Assembly: GCF_025751495.1 (NCBI RefSeq)
Contig: NZ_JAOWKZ010000003.1
Coordinates: 62,001-126,000 of the forward strand
Direction: 5' to 3'
DNA length: 64,000 bases
Source of the DNA: Albidovulum litorale
GTDB lineage: Bacteria; Pseudomonadota; Alphaproteobacteria; Rhodobacterales; Rhodobacteraceae
Each line of letters opens with the position of its first letter. Within the stretch, counting starts at the first letter, position 1. Below the pieces are notes generated by a model, which was not told the origin of the DNA, ran no database searches, and saw nothing but the letters and a program-made list of their open reading frames with translations. Made by a program: the position numbers and the translations under genes. Positions 43,046 through 53,796 of this stretch are shown here, piece after piece.

Positions 43046-45399
43046 CTACCACCTCCGGCCGTTTCTACGGCTTTGTCTTTCTGCCCTCGACCGGTCTTCG
43101 CCCTTGGCAGACGAATTTCGGCCATCGCGCCCCTGCGGGCGCCCACTTCAAATGGATCGGCATCGGTCAGGATGAGCGTGCCGCCATGTTCCTCGATGAT
43201 TTTCTTGACGATGGACAGGCCAAGACCGGTGCCCTTCTCGCGCGTCGTCACATACGGCTCAAAGAGCCGCGCCCGGTCTTCCGGAAGGCCAATGCCGTTA
43301 TCGGCAATGCGGATCGTGACCAAGGCGGGCGTGGCTTCCATCGACACGCGGACCTCGGGCGCGTAGCCCTCGGGCGCGCCCGCTTCCAAGAGCGACTCAA
43401 TCGCTTCGCCGCCGTTCTTGATCAGGTTCGTGACAGCCTGCGAGATCATCGTCGCATCGAGTTCCACGATCACTGGTTCGTTTGGTAGATCGGCACTTAG
43501 TTTGGCACCGTGCAGCGCGCCGTCCTGCAACGTCACCGCATCACGCATGAGCTTGGTCAGATCATGGTCGCGCCGGTCGGGCTCAGGCATGCGGGCGAAT
43601 TTGGAAAACTCGTCGACGATGCGCCGCAGGTCGCCGGTCTGGCGGACGATGACGTCCGTCATCTGTTCGAGGTTCTCCGATTGCTCCCCCACGAGCCCGG
43701 TGAATTTGCGCCGGATGCGTTCGGCCGAAAGCTGGATTGGGGTCAGCGGGTTCTTGATCTCGTGTGCGATGCGGCGGGCAACGTCACCCCAGGCAGCCAT
43801 GCGCTGCGCGCTGACAAGCTCGGTCACATCGTCGAAGGCGACGACGTAACCTTCCAGCCGCTCTTCGGCATTGCGCCTGATCGCCATGCGCACCAGAAGG
43901 CTTTCCAGCCGGCCTTCCCGGCTGACCTTGATTTCCTCCTGCGCGACCTCGCCGATCCCGTCACGGAGCCGGTCAAAGAGCGTGGAGAATTCGGGGACGG
44001 CCTCGGCCAGCGGGCGGTCGTGGTCGGTTTCCTCATCCAGACCCAAAAGCCGGGTCGCAGCGCGGTTCAGGAAATCGACATTTCCTTCTGCATCGAGGCC
44101 GATGACCCCGGACGTAACCGAAGAGAGAACCGAGTCAAACAGCCGCCTCCGCCGTTCGGTCGCCCGGTGGCTGTCCATCAGGGCCTGCCGCTGAGTATTG
44201 AGTTGCCGCGTCATCTGGTTGAAGACCCGGCCGAGCATGGCGATTTCGTCGTCGCCTTCCTCTTCCACCACCTGCACTTCCAGATCACCCGCTCCAACGC
44301 GCTGCGCAGCCCCCGCCAACCGACCTACGGGGCGCGACAAGCGTTCAGCCACCCACAGCCCCATCCACGTCGCAGCCAGAACGAGGAGGAGCGCGAAGCC
44401 GACATAGACGAGGCCGAATTCAAAAAGGACCCGCCCCCGCGACGCTTCAAGCTGCTGGTAAAGCGCCACAGTGGCGCGGGTGTCATCCAAGAGGTTAAGG
44501 ATCTGACCGTCAACGTTCCGGCTTACATAGAGCATACGGTCGGCAAAGGCCGGCAGCGCGATCAGCGCGCGGAATTCGTTGTTATCCCAGTCTTCGACCA
44601 ATACCGTTTCACCACCGCGCGCGCGGGTTATTTCCTCACTGCTTGGCTGCTCGAAATCAAAGAGATAGGACCGTTCACCACGCGCCCTGATCTCGCCGCT
44701 TCCGTCGATGACATAGGCCTCGCGCAAACCGCGCTGGATCTGGGTCTGGCCCTGGGTCAGAAGCTGGCGCAGATCGGCGTCGGGTAAAAGGAACGTCGCT
44801 TCTTTCGCGCGGTTGAGGAAATCCGCCAAGGCCGTGGCATCGGTAATCAGATCTTGACGGTGTTCCTCCTGATAGGCTTCGGCGGCCGTCAGCGATGTGC
44901 CGACAACTCCGCGGACACGGTCGGAAAACCAACCCTCCAGACCGATATTGACGGTCAGCCCGGCAAAAATCGCTACGAGGATCGTCGGCACCAGCGCGAT
45001 TCCGGCAAAAATACCCGTAAGGCGCATATGCAGGCGCGAACCTGCCGAACGCGCGCGCCGCGCGGCAATCATCCGCGCCAGCCGGGCCAGCACCATGCCG
45101 CCGAGTGCCAGGAAATAGACGAGGTCGGCAAGCAGGATCAGGCGGAGCGAATCTGACTCTGCCCCCTGTCCGAAAGGCCCAAGCGCAATGAAAGTTGCGA
45201 TCGCCAGTAGCGGACCGAGAACGACCAGACCCAGCGTCATGACATTCTGGAAACGCCGTTGCCGCCGCAACCGCGTGAAACGCTCCCATGATGCACTGCG
45301 CGCTAAGCCCTGCACGAGGCTCGCCCCTGATCTTGGGCCGCAAACGCGGCCATCGCCGATATATCGTGATCCTTGCACCTGCTGACGCAGATGGGCCAC
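43042..45399 (-). CDS. ntrY: Sensor histidine kinase NtrY
   Basis: A 785-residue membrane sensor kinase. About three N-terminal membrane segments are followed by a periplasmic loop and another membrane segment near residue 340. HAMP (RPVGRLAGAAQRVGAGDLEV), PAS (about 430-530), HisKA ([19 protein letters not shown]) and HATPase (NLIKNGGEAI, GIGLPEDRARLFEP, GTGLGLSIVKKI) regions follow. It phosphorylates NtrX. The GTG at 45,399 is taken as start, but the first roughly 45 residues are not family-like and the true start could be further in. Confidence 0.93.
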   Translation of the reverse strand: MAHLRQQVQGSRYIGDGRVCGPRSGASLVQGLARSASWERFTRLRRQRRFQNVMTLGLVVLGPLLAIATFIALGPFGQGAESDSLRLILLADLVYFLALGGMVLARLARMIAARRARSAGSRLHMRLTGIFAGIALVPTILVAIFAGLTVNIGLEGWFSDRVRGVVGTSLTAAEAYQEEHRQDLITDATALADFLNRAKEATFLLPDADLRQLLTQGQTQIQRGLREAYVIDGSGEIRARGERSYLFDFEQPSSEEITRARGGETVLVEDWDNNEFRALIALPAFADRMLYVSRNVDGQILNLLDDTRATVALYQQLEASRGRVLFEFGLVYVGFALLLVLAATWMGLWVAERLSRPVGRLAGAAQRVGAGDLEVQVVEEEGDDEIAMLGRVFNQMTRQLNTQRQALMDSHRATERRRRLFDSVLSSVTSGVIGLDAEGNVDFLNRAATRLLGLDEETDHDRPLAEAVPEFSTLFDRLRDGIGEVAQEEIKVSREGRLESLLVRMAIRRNAEERLEGYVVAFDDVTELVSAQRMAAWGDVARRIAHEIKNPLTPIQLSAERIRRKFTGLVGEQSENLEQMTDVIVRQTGDLRRIVDEFSKFARMPEPDRRDHDLTKLMRDAVTLQDGALHGAKLSADLPNEPVIVELDATMISQAVTNLIKNGGEAIESLLEAGAPEGYAPEVRVSMEATPALVTIRIADNGIGLPEDRARLFEPYVTTREKGTGLGLSIVKKIIEEHGGTLILTDADPFEVGARRGAMAEIRLPRAKTGRGQKDKAVETAGGGR

Positions 45400-45415
45400 G
45401 GTTTGTGTTGCTGTT

Positions 45416-46783
45416 TTACATCAACTTGCGGCGCCGTGTCACGCGGATATCTAGGTCAGTGATCTTCTTGCGCAAAGTATTGCGATTGATGCCGAGAAGA
45501 TCGGCGCACTTCGCCTGATTTCCCCCGGTCGCCTCCAGCGCAATCTCGATCAGCGGCAGTTCCATTTCCCTCAGAATGCGGTCGTAGAGCCCCGGCGGCG
45601 GCAGCCCGTCGCCATGCAGGTCGAAATAGCGCCGCAGATGACGCGCGATGGAGGCGGAAAGCCGTTCGGTCAGTTCGGTTACATCGCTGCGCGGCAGAGG
45701 GGCGGGTGTGCCGCCAAGGACAACCTCGACCTCTGCCTTGGTGATCTCGGCCTCAAGCGCGGTCACGGCAAGCCGTCTGAGCGTGTTTTCCAACTGCCGA
45801 ACATTGCCTGGCCAACGATAGGCCCGGATCAAAGCCATTGCGTCCTGCGCCATCCGTCGCCGTGGCAAGCCGTCCCGCTCGGCCCGGGCAAGGAAATGCT
45901 CGGCCAACAGCGGGATATCATCCACCCGGTCGCGCAAGGGGGGAACGGTCATTGTCACCCCGCCGATCCGGTAAAAGAGGTCATCACGGAAGCTGCCCGC
46001 CTCCATTCGCGCGGCCAGATCCTGCTGGCTGGTGGCAAGGATGCGCGGTGCGGTGGCGGGCAGCGCATCGATCATGCGCACGATCCGTCCCTGCGCCTCG
46101 GCATCAAAATCGCCGATCTCATCGAAGACAATCGTCCCGCCCCGAGCCCGCGACAGAACCGCCGAAGGGCCATCGACCCCCTGCAACTCGGCAGCCTGCA
46201 CAATGACAAAGGGCAAGGTTCGCCTGTCCGAAAAATCGTGGATCGCGCGGGCTACCAGCGACTTGCCGGTCCCCGATTCACCGGTGATCAGCACTGGCAG
46301 ATCTGCATTCATCACACGCGCCACCAGACGGTAAAGCGCCTGCATGGCCGGCGTGCGACCGACGAGCGGCAGGTCGTCCCCACCTTCGCGCGGCGCGGGT
46401 TCGGGCACGGCCACCCGCCGCTTCTGACTCAGCGCACGAGCCGCGCGTTTCATAAGATCGGGCAGATCGAAGGGCTTTGGCAGGTAGTCGTAGGCCTCGG
46501 CCTCGGCCGCCTGAATGGCGGTCATGATCGTATTTTGCGCCGAAATCACGATAACCGGCAGACCCGGCCTTTCGGCGGCGATTTTCGGCAGCGCCTCGAT
46601 CCCGTTTCCGTCCGGCATGACCACGTCTGAAATCACCAGATCGCCCTTACCCTCCTCGACCCAGCGCATCAGCGTGACCATGGATGAGGTCGCATGGACC
46701 TTGCAGCCTGCCCGCGTCAGGGCCTGTGTCAACACCGTTCGGATCGTGCGGTCGTCATCAGCGACCAGGACAGTTCCATCCAT
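45416..46783 (-). CDS. ntrC: Nitrogen regulator NtrC (lacking GAFTGA)
   Basis: A 455-residue response regulator. The receiver is [11 protein letters not shown] with phospho-acceptor Asp53 ([13 protein letters not shown]). The AAA+ domain has Walker [11 protein letters not shown] and Walker [13 protein letters not shown]. The Fis-type HTH is [20 protein letters not shown]. The sigma-54 loop GAFTGA is missing: [20 protein letters not shown] runs straight on. This agrees with R. capsulatus NtrC, which activates sigma-70 promoters. Its ATG shares one base with the ntrB stop. Confidence 0.95.
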   Translation of the reverse strand: MDGTVLVADDDRTIRTVLTQALTRAGCKVHATSSMVTLMRWVEEGKGDLVISDVVMPDGNGIEALPKIAAERPGLPVIVISAQNTIMTAIQAAEAEAYDYLPKPFDLPDLMKRAARALSQKRRVAVPEPAPREGGDDLPLVGRTPAMQALYRLVARVMNADLPVLITGESGTGKSLVARAIHDFSDRRTLPFVIVQAAELQGVDGPSAVLSRARGGTIVFDEIGDFDAEAQGRIVRMIDALPATAPRILATSQQDLAARMEAGSFRDDLFYRIGGVTMTVPPLRDRVDDIPLLAEHFLARAERDGLPRRRMAQDAMALIRAYRWPGNVRQLENTLRRLAVTALEAEITKAEVEVVLGGTPAPLPRSDVTELTERLSASIARHLRRYFDLHGDGLPPPGLYDRILREMELPLIEIALEATGGNQAKCADLLGINRNTLRKKITDLDIRVTRRRKLM

Positions 46784-47862
46784 CAGGGTGCCTCCTCAGG
46801 TTTGGGCGCGACGGGCAAAGACAGGCGGAACGTGGTGCGACCCGGCACTGACTCCACCGTGATCCAGCCGCCGTGATCGGCCACGATCTTGGATACCAAT
46901 GCGAGGCCAAGGCCCGTGCCATTCTCGCGTCCGGATACGAAAGGGTCGAAGATGTCACCCGCGAGATCGGGCGGAATGCCCGGCCCGTCATCGGTGATCT
47001 CGATCTGAAGGGGCAGCGATACGCCGCCGCCATCGGCCCGGCGCAGGCGCAGCCCGTGATCGTAATATGTGTGCAGCCGGATCGTACCGGCCGCCCCCTT
47101 CGTCGCCTCGGCCGCGTTCTTCAGAAGATTGAGGATCACTTGCAAAAGCTGATCGGCATCACCCGCCGTCGGCGGCAGCGAGGGATCGTAATCCTCGGAG
47201 ATCGTCATATGCGCGGCGAAACCCAGAAGTGCGGAGCGACGCGCACGGTCTAGCACGTCGTGGATGTTGACCGGTTTAGCCTCTGGTGCGCGCAGATTAC
47301 CGAACTGTTCCACCTGTTCCAGCAGTTTAACGATCCGGCGGCTTTCCTCGACGATAAGATCAGCGAGTTCAATATCTTCCGGGCCGAGGTTCATGGAAAG
47401 TAGTTGCGCGGCACCGGTTATGCCGGCCAGCGGATTCTTGATTTCATGCGCCAGCATTTCGGCCATACCAATCGCGGACCGCGCAGCCGTTTTCATCCCC
47501 GGCCCGCGCCCCAACCTCTCGGCCAGTTCCCTGGGCGAGATCATCAGAATGACGGTACCCGGATATTCGGCGAGCGGCGCCGCCTGAAGGTTGCAAATGA
47601 CAGGCGCCCGGTCACCAGTTCCCACATCGATGTCGTTGATGAAAAGCGAGGAGTGATTGGCGCGGACCCGGGCAAAGACCTCTTCCAGAGGCGCGTCGAT
47701 CGCGAGCCGATCGAAGATCGGCTGACCCTTAAGCGCTTTGGCCGAGACGTTCAGGAATGCTTCGGCGGCGGGGTTCAGGTTCACTGCCCGGTCGCTTTCG
47801 TCGATCAGAATTGCCGGAACCGGCAGCGAGGCCCAGAGGGTCGCGGCGGCGGGCAGGCTCAT
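46783..47862 (-). CDS. ntrB: Nitrogen sensor kinase NtrB
   Basis: A 359-residue soluble two-component kinase. It has an N-terminal PAS domain ([20 protein letters not shown]), HisKA with [17 protein letters not shown] and HATPase ([40 protein letters not shown]). PII controls its kinase/phosphatase switch towards NtrC, coupling glutamine status to transcription. The start at 47,862 forms an ATGA overlap with dusB and has AAAGG upstream. A GTG three codons earlier is less likely. Confidence 0.95.
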   Translation of the reverse strand: MSLPAAATLWASLPVPAILIDESDRAVNLNPAAEAFLNVSAKALKGQPIFDRLAIDAPLEEVFARVRANHSSLFINDIDVGTGDRAPVICNLQAAPLAEYPGTVILMISPRELAERLGRGPGMKTAARSAIGMAEMLAHEIKNPLAGITGAAQLLSMNLGPEDIELADLIVEESRRIVKLLEQVEQFGNLRAPEAKPVNIHDVLDRARRSALLGFAAHMTISEDYDPSLPPTAGDADQLLQVILNLLKNAAEATKGAAGTIRLHTYYDHGLRLRRADGGGVSLPLQIEITDDGPGIPPDLAGDIFDPFVSGRENGTGLGLALVSKIVADHGGWITVESVPGRTTFRLSLPVAPKPEEAP

Positions 47863-48851
47863 GCCGCGCACCTTTCGGCTTCAGCAAAGGCCCGCGCGAT
47901 GAGGCGCAAAACCTCCGTCGGGTCGGTGGCCACCATCATTCGGGCGCGGATCGCGGGATCAGCGTCGGCTTCGTCCATATACCAACCCAAATGCTTGCGC
48001 GCGATACGTATGCCCAGTTTGGTCCCATAGAAACTCAGCATCGCCTCGTAATGCTCTGAAACAATGTCTGAAAGTGCGTTCCCATTTGGGATAATAGGCT
48101 CCGGTGCGCCGAATAAAGCCGCCGCGATCTGCGCCAGCCGCCAGGGCGCGCCCTGAGCCCCGCGCCCGACCATCACACCCGTCGCACCAGACGCCTCCAT
48201 CGCTGCGCGGGCCGAGGCGGTATCGACGATATCGCCATTGGCAATGACCGGGAGCGTTACCGCTTCACGTACAGCGCGGATAGCGGCCCAGTCGGCCGAT
48301 CCCTTGTAGAATTGCTGCCGTGTACGGCCATGGACGGTGATCATCCGCACCCCTGCCGCCTCGGCCCGCCGCGCCAGATCGGGTGCGTTCACGCAGTCGG
48401 TATCCCAGCCCAGACGGCATTTCAGCGTCACGGGCACATCGACTGCCCCAACGACCGCCTCAATCAGTGTCAGGGCGTGGTCTGGATCGCGCATCAGGGC
48501 CGACCCTGACAGACCGCCCGTCACTTTCTTGGCCGGGCAACCCATGTTGATGTCGATGATCCGCGCCCCCATTCCGGCAACGACCTTCGCCGCCTCGGCC
48601 ATCGCGCCCGCTTCACGCCCCGCAAGCTGGACGGAGGTCGCGGTATCGTCGCCAAGCCCCAGATCAGTGCGCGCTTTGGCCCGGACTGAAGGTTTTTCCG
48701 TCAGAAGTTCGCCAGAAGCCACCATCTCGGACACCACGAGCCCGGCACCGAACCGTGCCACCACACGACGGAACGGCAGGTCGGTGATCCCGGCGAGCGG
48801 AGCCAGAAAGACCGGCGGGTCCAGCGTGATATCGCCGAGCGTCAGAGCCAA
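47859..48851 (-). CDS. dusB: tRNA-dihydrouridine synthase (NifR3)
   Basis: A 330-residue FMN enzyme reducing uridines in tRNA D-loops. It opens [21 protein letters not shown]. The catalytic Cys is in [17 protein letters not shown]-site segments are [18 protein letters not shown] and [13 protein letters not shown]. In R. capsulatus this gene is nifR3, first of nifR3-ntrB-ntrC, matching the order here. The start is a TTG at 48,851 with AAGGA upstream; no ATG fits. Confidence 0.95.
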   Translation of the reverse strand: MALTLGDITLDPPVFLAPLAGITDLPFRRVVARFGAGLVVSEMVASGELLTEKPSVRAKARTDLGLGDDTATSVQLAGREAGAMAEAAKVVAGMGARIIDINMGCPAKKVTGGLSGSALMRDPDHALTLIEAVVGAVDVPVTLKCRLGWDTDCVNAPDLARRAEAAGVRMITVHGRTRQQFYKGSADWAAIRAVREAVTLPVIANGDIVDTASARAAMEASGATGVMVGRGAQGAPWRLAQIAAALFGAPEPIIPNGNALSDIVSEHYEAMLSFYGTKLGIRIARKHLGWYMDEADADPAIRARMMVATDPTEVLRLIARAFAEAERCAA

Positions 48852-49039
48852 ATGCCTAATCCTTGTGCAACAGCTAACGTCCTAAATGCGGTTAGGCAGA
48901 AAGACAACAATAACGCCGCCATACAGGGCAGTCATTCTTAATGCGCCTAAAAATTAAGCGCGACCCCCGGCGCATGCTTGGCGGCCGGGCATTGCCGAGA
49001 AAGCCCAGTCGGATTACAGCAGGGCAAACGGAGGCAATC

Positions 49040-50167
49040 GTGATCGATACGGCAATCATTATCGTCGCGGCCGGGCGCGGCACACGGGCAGGTGGCGAGC
49101 CGAAGCAATGGCGGATGCTTGCCGGGCAAAGCGTGCTGGCCCGGACCGTCGCTGCCTTTCGGGGCGCGGGACGGATCATTGTCGTGCTTCATCCCGACGA
49201 GATCGTGCGGGGTATCGCCGAATTCGCGGGGCAGGTTACGCTTGTCGCAGGCGGTGAGACACGCGCGCAATCCGTCAGGAATGCACTTGAAAGCATTGAT
49301 CAGAATGAAATTTCTTTTGTCTTGATCCATGACGGTGCGCGCCCGATGGTGTCGCCCGCCGTCATCGGTCGCGTACGTGACGCGTTAAAGAAATCAACTG
49401 CCGCCGCCCCTGCGCTGGCGGTGACAGACGCGCTCTGGACCGGAGTCGGGGCAAAGGTGACCGGCCTGCAACGCCGCGACGGCCTTTATCGCGCCCAGAC
49501 TCCACAGGGATTCCATTTCCCGGCAATTCTTGCCGCGCACCGCGCCCATCCGGGTGGCGCGGCTGACGACGTCGAGGTCGCGTTGGCGGCGGGGCTTGAC
49601 GTGGCTATCGTCGAAGGCGAGGAGGAGAATATCAAACTCACCTGGCCCGGCGACTTCGCCCGAGCCGAAAGGATGCTGGGGACTGGCATGGATATCCGCA
49701 CCGGCAATGGCTATGACGTCCATGCCTTCACCGATGGTGATCATGTCATGCTCTGCGGTATTCGGGTGCCGCATTCCAGGGGTCTGCTGGGCCACTCTGA
49801 TGCCGATGTCGGCATGCACGCCCTGACCGACGCGATCTATGGCGCGCTGGCCGAAGGCGATATCGGCCGACACTTCCCACCGTCTGACCCTCAGTGGAAA
49901 GGCGCGGCAAGCCAGATCTTTCTGGCTCATGCGGCAGGACTAGCCCGCGAAAAGGACTACCGGATTTCCAATGCCGATGTGACGCTGGTTTGCGAACGCC
50001 CGAAGATCGGACCGCATGCTATTGAAATGGCAAATGAACTCGCACGCATCACCGGCGTAGAACCCGACCGGATCAGCGTCAAGGCGACCACCTCCGAAAG
50101 GCTGGGCTTTACCGGCCGCGAGGAAGGCATCGCCGCCCTGGCCACCGTCACGTTGGTAAAGCCATGA
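49040..50167 (+). CDS. ispDF: Bifunctional IspD/IspF enzyme
   Basis: A 375-residue fusion catalysing two steps of the MEP isoprenoid pathway. IspD (about 1-212) has [18 protein letters not shown] and [11 protein letters not shown]. IspF (from about 217) has the metal-site GYDVHAF (D226, H228), [10 protein letters not shown], and the C-terminal [16 protein letters not shown] and [17 protein letters not shown]. The fusion is common in alphaproteobacteria. The start is GTG with GGAGG upstream; a 33-codon upstream extension is not family-like. It is divergent from dusB and first of ispDF-pgpA-pncC. Confidence 0.96.
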   Translation: MIDTAIIIVAAGRGTRAGGEPKQWRMLAGQSVLARTVAAFRGAGRIIVVLHPDEIVRGIAEFAGQVTLVAGGETRAQSVRNALESIDQNEISFVLIHDGARPMVSPAVIGRVRDALKKSTAAAPALAVTDALWTGVGAKVTGLQRRDGLYRAQTPQGFHFPAILAAHRAHPGGAADDVEVALAAGLDVAIVEGEEENIKLTWPGDFARAERMLGTGMDIRTGNGYDVHAFTDGDHVMLCGIRVPHSRGLLGHSDADVGMHALTDAIYGALAEGDIGRHFPPSDPQWKGAASQIFLAHAAGLAREKDYRISNADVTLVCERPKIGPHAIEMANELARITGVEPDRISVKATTSERLGFTGREEGIAALATVTLVKP

Positions 50168-50664
50168 CCTTCCCGCGCCTACTCGCCACCTGGTTTGGCG
50201 TCGGCCTCCTAAGGCCCGCGCCGGGGACATGGGGATCGGCGGTCGCCGTGGCGCTCGGTCTTCTTCTGCACGGGATCGGACATTTCCCGCTTCTGCTGGT
50301 CGCCACCCTCATCATCACGCCGCTTGGCTTCTGGGCAACCGCGAAAACGGTAGAGGGGCAGGATGAAAAAGATCCGTCCGAGATCGTCATCGACGAAGTC
50401 GCAGGCCAGTGGATTGCGCTTCTCTTCCCCTCCGCCGGGTTCTGGTGGATGGGGCTCGACAGCTGGAATTTTCCATGGCCGGGCTGGGTCGCGGCCTTCC
50501 TCTTCTTCCGCCTCTTCGACATCTGGAAACCCGGGCCTGTAGGTTATGCCGACCGCAAGCACACCGCCTTCGGCACGATGGCGGATGACCTTTGGGCCGG
50601 GTTATTCGCCGGAATCGCCACGATGATCGCGGCCGGTCTTGCGCATGGGGTCATGGGGGCATGA
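50164..50664 (+). CDS. pgpA: Phosphatidylglycerophosphatase A
   Basis: A 166-residue inner-membrane phosphatase of phosphatidylglycerol synthesis. Family markers: [31 protein letters not shown] (acidic metal site) and [18 protein letters not shown]. Three to four membrane segments are visible. It overlaps ispDF and pncC by 4 bp each (ATGA), so the three are translationally coupled. Confidence 0.93.
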   Translation: MTFPRLLATWFGVGLLRPAPGTWGSAVAVALGLLLHGIGHFPLLLVATLIITPLGFWATAKTVEGQDEKDPSEIVIDEVAGQWIALLFPSAGFWWMGLDSWNFPWPGWVAAFLFFRLFDIWKPGPVGYADRKHTAFGTMADDLWAGLFAGIATMIAAGLAHGVMGA

Positions 50665-51134
50665 ACCGGGCCGAAGGACTTCTCTCGCTCGCCCGCGCAA
50701 ATGGCGCCATAATCGCAACGGCGGAAAGTTGCACCGGTGGCCTGATCGCTGCGGCGATCACTGACATTCCGGGGTCTTCGGATGTCTTCGACAGGGGGTT
50801 CGTGACCTACTCCAATGGGGCCAAAGAGGATATGCTGGATGTCCGCGCCGAAACCCTGAATGCGTTCGGCGCGGTCAGCGAAGATGTCGCTCGCGAAATG
50901 GCGGAAGGAGCGTTGAAACGTTCAGACGCCAACATCGCTGTCGCTGTGACCGGCATTGCAGGACCAGGAGGTTCCGAGCATAAGCCGGAGGGCCGGGTGT
51001 GCTTCGGTCTCGCCAGAACTGGCGCGGCGACACAGGTAGAGACCATCGAATTCGGCGCAATCGGACGTGATGCCGTGCGCCGGGCGACGGTCGACCACGC
51101 GCTCAACATGATCGTCGGCGTCCTCAAAGCGTGA
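50661..51134 (+). CDS. pncC: CinA C-terminal domain protein (NMN amidohydrolase)
   Basis: A 157-residue protein equal to the stand-alone CinA C-domain, which deamidates nicotinamide mononucleotide. The active-site region is [17 protein letters not shown]; further markers are [12 protein letters not shown] and [17 protein letters not shown]. The start at 50,661 overlaps pgpA in the ATGA manner. It is the last gene of the ispDF operon. Confidence 0.92.
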   Translation: MNRAEGLLSLARANGAIIATAESCTGGLIAAAITDIPGSSDVFDRGFVTYSNGAKEDMLDVRAETLNAFGAVSEDVAREMAEGALKRSDANIAVAVTGIAGPGGSEHKPEGRVCFGLARTGAATQVETIEFGAIGRDAVRRATVDHALNMIVGVLKA

Positions 51135-51300
51135 TACGAAAACCGATCAAATCCTGACCATATGCTGGGCAGGATTGCCCGCAGTTTAGGCAGTTTTGAA
51201 ATTGCTGCACTTTCTGGCATCTGACCGCGCGGTGCCGCTTTTCTTGGCATCGGGTTCAGGCTCTGTCCGTCGCGACACGAAACGCGAAAGGACTTTATCC

Positions 51301-52479
51301 ATGAACGGCGCCGATACTGCCTGGATCATCGTGGCCACCGGCCTTGTCCTTTTGATGACCCTTCCGGGGCTTTCGCTCTTCTATGGCGGGCTCGTACGGT
51401 CTCGGAATGTGCTTTCCGTCTTCATGCAGTGTTTTGCCGTGGCCTGCCTGATGAGCGTCCTGTGGCTGATTGCAGGCTATTCAATCGCCTTCGGGGGGGA
51501 GGGTGCCTATTGGGGCGGGCTAAGTCGTGCGTTCCTGATGGGTGTCGATGCGACCACGCTGAAGGGCACTCTGCCCGAGGTGTTATTCTTCGCGTTCCAG
51601 ATGACCTTCGCGATCATCACACCCGCGCTCTTCCTCGGTGCCTTTGCCGAACGGGTGGGTTTTGGCTTTGTACTCCTGTTCTCGGCGCTCTGGATGCTTG
51701 GCGTCTATGCGCCGGTCGCCCATTGGATTTGGGGTGGCGGGTTCCTGGCGGATGGCGGCATCTTCGGCGAGATTGGTACGAAGGATTTCGCGGGCGGCAT
51801 CGTCGTGCATGAAACGGCGGGGCTCGCCGCCTTGGTCCTCGCCGTTATGATCGGCCCGCGCAAGAACCCCACCACGCCGCCGCATAATCCGGGCTTTGTC
51901 GCCATCGGTGCGGGACTTCTCTGGGTCGGCTGGTTCGGTTTCAACGGTGGGTCGCAGCTGGCGGCTGACGGTGGGGCTGCGATGGCGATCACGGTCACGC
52001 ATATCTCGGCCGCGACGGCTTCGCTCACTTGGGCTCTCTGGGAACGGGTGAAGTTTGGCCGCGCCTCGCTCGTCGGTCTCGTCACTGGCACCATCGCGGG
52101 GCTTGCCTCGATCACGCCCGCGTCGGGTTTCGTCGGCCCCATCGAGGCGCTGGTGATCGGCGCGGTGGCGGGCGTACTCTGTCAGGAGGCCGTCGCCCTC
52201 ATCCGCAACAGGATCCGCGTCGACGACACGCTCGATGTCTTCGCCGTACACGGAGTCGGCGGCATCTTCGGCACGATCATGATCGCTGTCTTCGGCGCGG
52301 GAGACTGGATAGCCCAGCTTGGCGCGCTCCTGATCGTCGGTGTCTTTACCGTTATTACAACCTGGGCGCTGGCCAAACTCGCCGGTCTTGTGACGCCGAT
52401 CCGCGTGGATGCGGAAACGGAGTTCAATGGCCTCGACATCTCCGCCCACGGAGAGCGCGCCTACGACATCACTTCGTAG
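51301..52479 (+). CDS. amtB: Ammonium transporter
   Basis: A 392-residue Amt/Rh channel with 11 membrane segments. Markers: PGLSLFYGGLVRSRNVLSVFMQ, FQMTFAIITPALFLGAFAER, the pore His in GGIVVHETAGLAAL, and DVFAVHGVGGIFGT (second His). It lacks a signal peptide. The cytoplasmic tail ends ISAHGERAYDITS, similar to PII-interacting tails. AAGGA precedes the ATG at 51,301; an open upstream stretch is not coding. No glnK is adjacent, so the PII encoded at 35,007 or one elsewhere must regulate it. The 166-bp leader should hold its promoter. Confidence 0.95.
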   Translation: MNGADTAWIIVATGLVLLMTLPGLSLFYGGLVRSRNVLSVFMQCFAVACLMSVLWLIAGYSIAFGGEGAYWGGLSRAFLMGVDATTLKGTLPEVLFFAFQMTFAIITPALFLGAFAERVGFGFVLLFSALWMLGVYAPVAHWIWGGGFLADGGIFGEIGTKDFAGGIVVHETAGLAALVLAVMIGPRKNPTTPPHNPGFVAIGAGLLWVGWFGFNGGSQLAADGGAAMAITVTHISAATASLTWALWERVKFGRASLVGLVTGTIAGLASITPASGFVGPIEALVIGAVAGVLCQEAVALIRNRIRVDDTLDVFAVHGVGGIFGTIMIAVFGAGDWIAQLGALLIVGVFTVITTWALAKLAGLVTPIRVDAETEFNGLDISAHGERAYDITS

Positions 52480-52500
52480 GAAGTCTCAACACACGCCATG

Positions 52501-52527
52501 AACGGGGCCAAATGACCCCGTTCTCAT
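52501..52527. terminator. Hairpin between convergent amtB and ratA-like genes
   Basis: AACGGGG, 8-base loop and CCCCGTT pair (7 bp), with a weak T-containing tail on either strand. Probably a bidirectional terminator. Confidence 0.5.
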
Positions 52528-52532
52528 CTGGA

Positions 52533-52988
52533 TCAGACCTGTCCGTAAAGCGCCTTCGCCCGATCCTCGAAGGCCCGCACGACCCGGTGCATCGCCTCGT
52601 CGAACACAACGCCGATCAGCTTCTGCAGGATCGCGTTCCTGAACGCGAAGTCGACGAAGAACGATACCTCGCAGCCACCCTCATCGCGGTCGCGAAACGA
52701 CCAGTTAGATCGCATATGCTGAAAAGGTCCGTCGAGATATTCCGTGTCGATACGCCCCTCGGCGGGCCAGAGAACGACCCGGCTGCCGAACCGTTCACGA
52801 AACACCTTAAACGAAATCACCAGATCGGCCTCCATCACCTCTGCCCCGTCGGGCCGGAGCGTGCGTGACCGGATGCGGGCGGCGGCAGTCCAAGGCAAAA
52901 ACTCAGGATAGCGCGCGACGTCGGCCACCAGATCATACATCTGGCGCGCCGAATAAGGCATCACACGGTTCTCGGAATGGGTCGGCAT
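52533..52988 (-). CDS. RatA/Coq10-like START-domain protein
   Basis: A 151-residue polyketide-cyclase/START fold protein. Markers: the MYDLVADVARYPEFLPW opening, EADLVISFKVFRERF and the closing IGVVFDEAMHRVVRAFEDRA. In E. coli RatA was described as a toxin affecting ribosome association, but alphaproteobacterial members are more like COQ10, which binds ubiquinone. The Coq10-like role is favoured here; no antitoxin gene is adjacent. It is divergent from hpt. Confidence 0.85.
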   Translation of the reverse strand: MPTHSENRVMPYSARQMYDLVADVARYPEFLPWTAAARIRSRTLRPDGAEVMEADLVISFKVFRERFGSRVVLWPAEGRIDTEYLDGPFQHMRSNWSFRDRDEGGCEVSFFVDFAFRNAILQKLIGVVFDEAMHRVVRAFEDRAKALYGQV

Positions 52989-53053
52989 CGCGCATCCATG
53001 GTGACTCTGGCCCCCCGTGTCGCTAAATGGAGAAGGGAATTCAAGGGGACCGC

Positions 53054-53608
53054 ATGCCGCATCGTGCTTACGTCATAGACGAAATGATATCCGCCAAGTC
53101 CATCGCCGCGCGGGTGGAGGCCTTGGCCAAGGAGATTACCAGGGCGTTCAACGGTACCGACAAACTCGTCGTCGTCGGCCTGCTGCGCGGTTCCTTTGTT
53201 TTCATTGCGGATCTGGTGCGCGAGATCGACCTGCCGGTCGAGGTCGATTTCCTTGAAGCCTCCTCCTATGGCGATGCGATGGAGTCGAGCCGCGAGGTGC
53301 GTATCCTGAAAGACCTGAGGGGCGAGATTTCGGGCCGTGACGTGCTGGTGGTCGAAGATATCGTCGATACCGGCTTCACGCTGCACCATGTGGTCAATCT
53401 CCTACGCTCACGCGAGCCGAAGCGGCTGGAGGTCTGCGCGCTTCTCGACAAGCCCTCGCGCCGGGAAGTGCCGATCAAGGCAACATGGACAGGGTTCGAG
53501 ATCCCTGACGAATTCGTCGTGGGCTACGGCATCGACTTCGCGCAGCGCAACCGGAACCTGCCGCATATCGGAAAAGTGCGCTTCACCGATGAGGCCGACG
53601 CGGAATGA
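53054..53608 (+). CDS. hpt: Hypoxanthine phosphoribosyltransferase
   Basis: A 184-residue purine-salvage enzyme converting hypoxanthine and PRPP to IMP. The PRPP motif is [17 protein letters not shown]; the flexible loop is [12 protein letters not shown]; the base-binding end is [20 protein letters not shown]. The start MPHRAYVID has AGGGGA upstream. A 63-residue membrane protein gene follows with a 4-bp overlap. Confidence 0.94.
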   Translation: MPHRAYVIDEMISAKSIAARVEALAKEITRAFNGTDKLVVVGLLRGSFVFIADLVREIDLPVEVDFLEASSYGDAMESSREVRILKDLRGEISGRDVLVVEDIVDTGFTLHHVVNLLRSREPKRLEVCALLDKPSRREVPIKATWTGFEIPDEFVVGYGIDFAQRNRNLPHIGKVRFTDEADAE

Positions 53609-53796
53609 ACCCGCGCCATTTCCTACGCATGACCAAGTGGGCGCGCAACCCACCCTCCACCCGGCGCGTCGTATTGGTCCTGGGTGTCATTGCGGTGTGT
53701 CTGGCGCTGGTGGGTTTGGAACGGGCCAGCCTCATACCTGAGGGGCTCGGATTGTCATCCGGTGACAGCAAGCTGAAGATCAAGCCGCTGCCATAG
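53605..53796 (+). CDS. Small single-pass membrane protein
   Basis: A 63-residue protein with a basic N-terminus ([14 protein letters not shown]), one hydrophobic segment (about 22-40) and a short outer tail. Its ATG overlaps the hpt stop (ATGA), which supports it as a real gene despite its size. No function is recognised. It converges with the LysR regulator, overlapping by 17 bp. Confidence 0.7.
   Translation: MNPRHFLRMTKWARNPPSTRRVVLVLGVIAVCLALVGLERASLIPEGLGLSSGDSKLKIKPLP

Noticed and set aside
45416-46783. ntrC as a decayed gene for lack of GAFTGA
   Set aside because: All other domains are intact, and loss of this loop is a known feature of Rhodobacter NtrC.
52533-52988. A toxin-antitoxin system based on the RatA name
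   Set aside because: No partner antitoxin gene is present and the protein fits the Coq10-like group.
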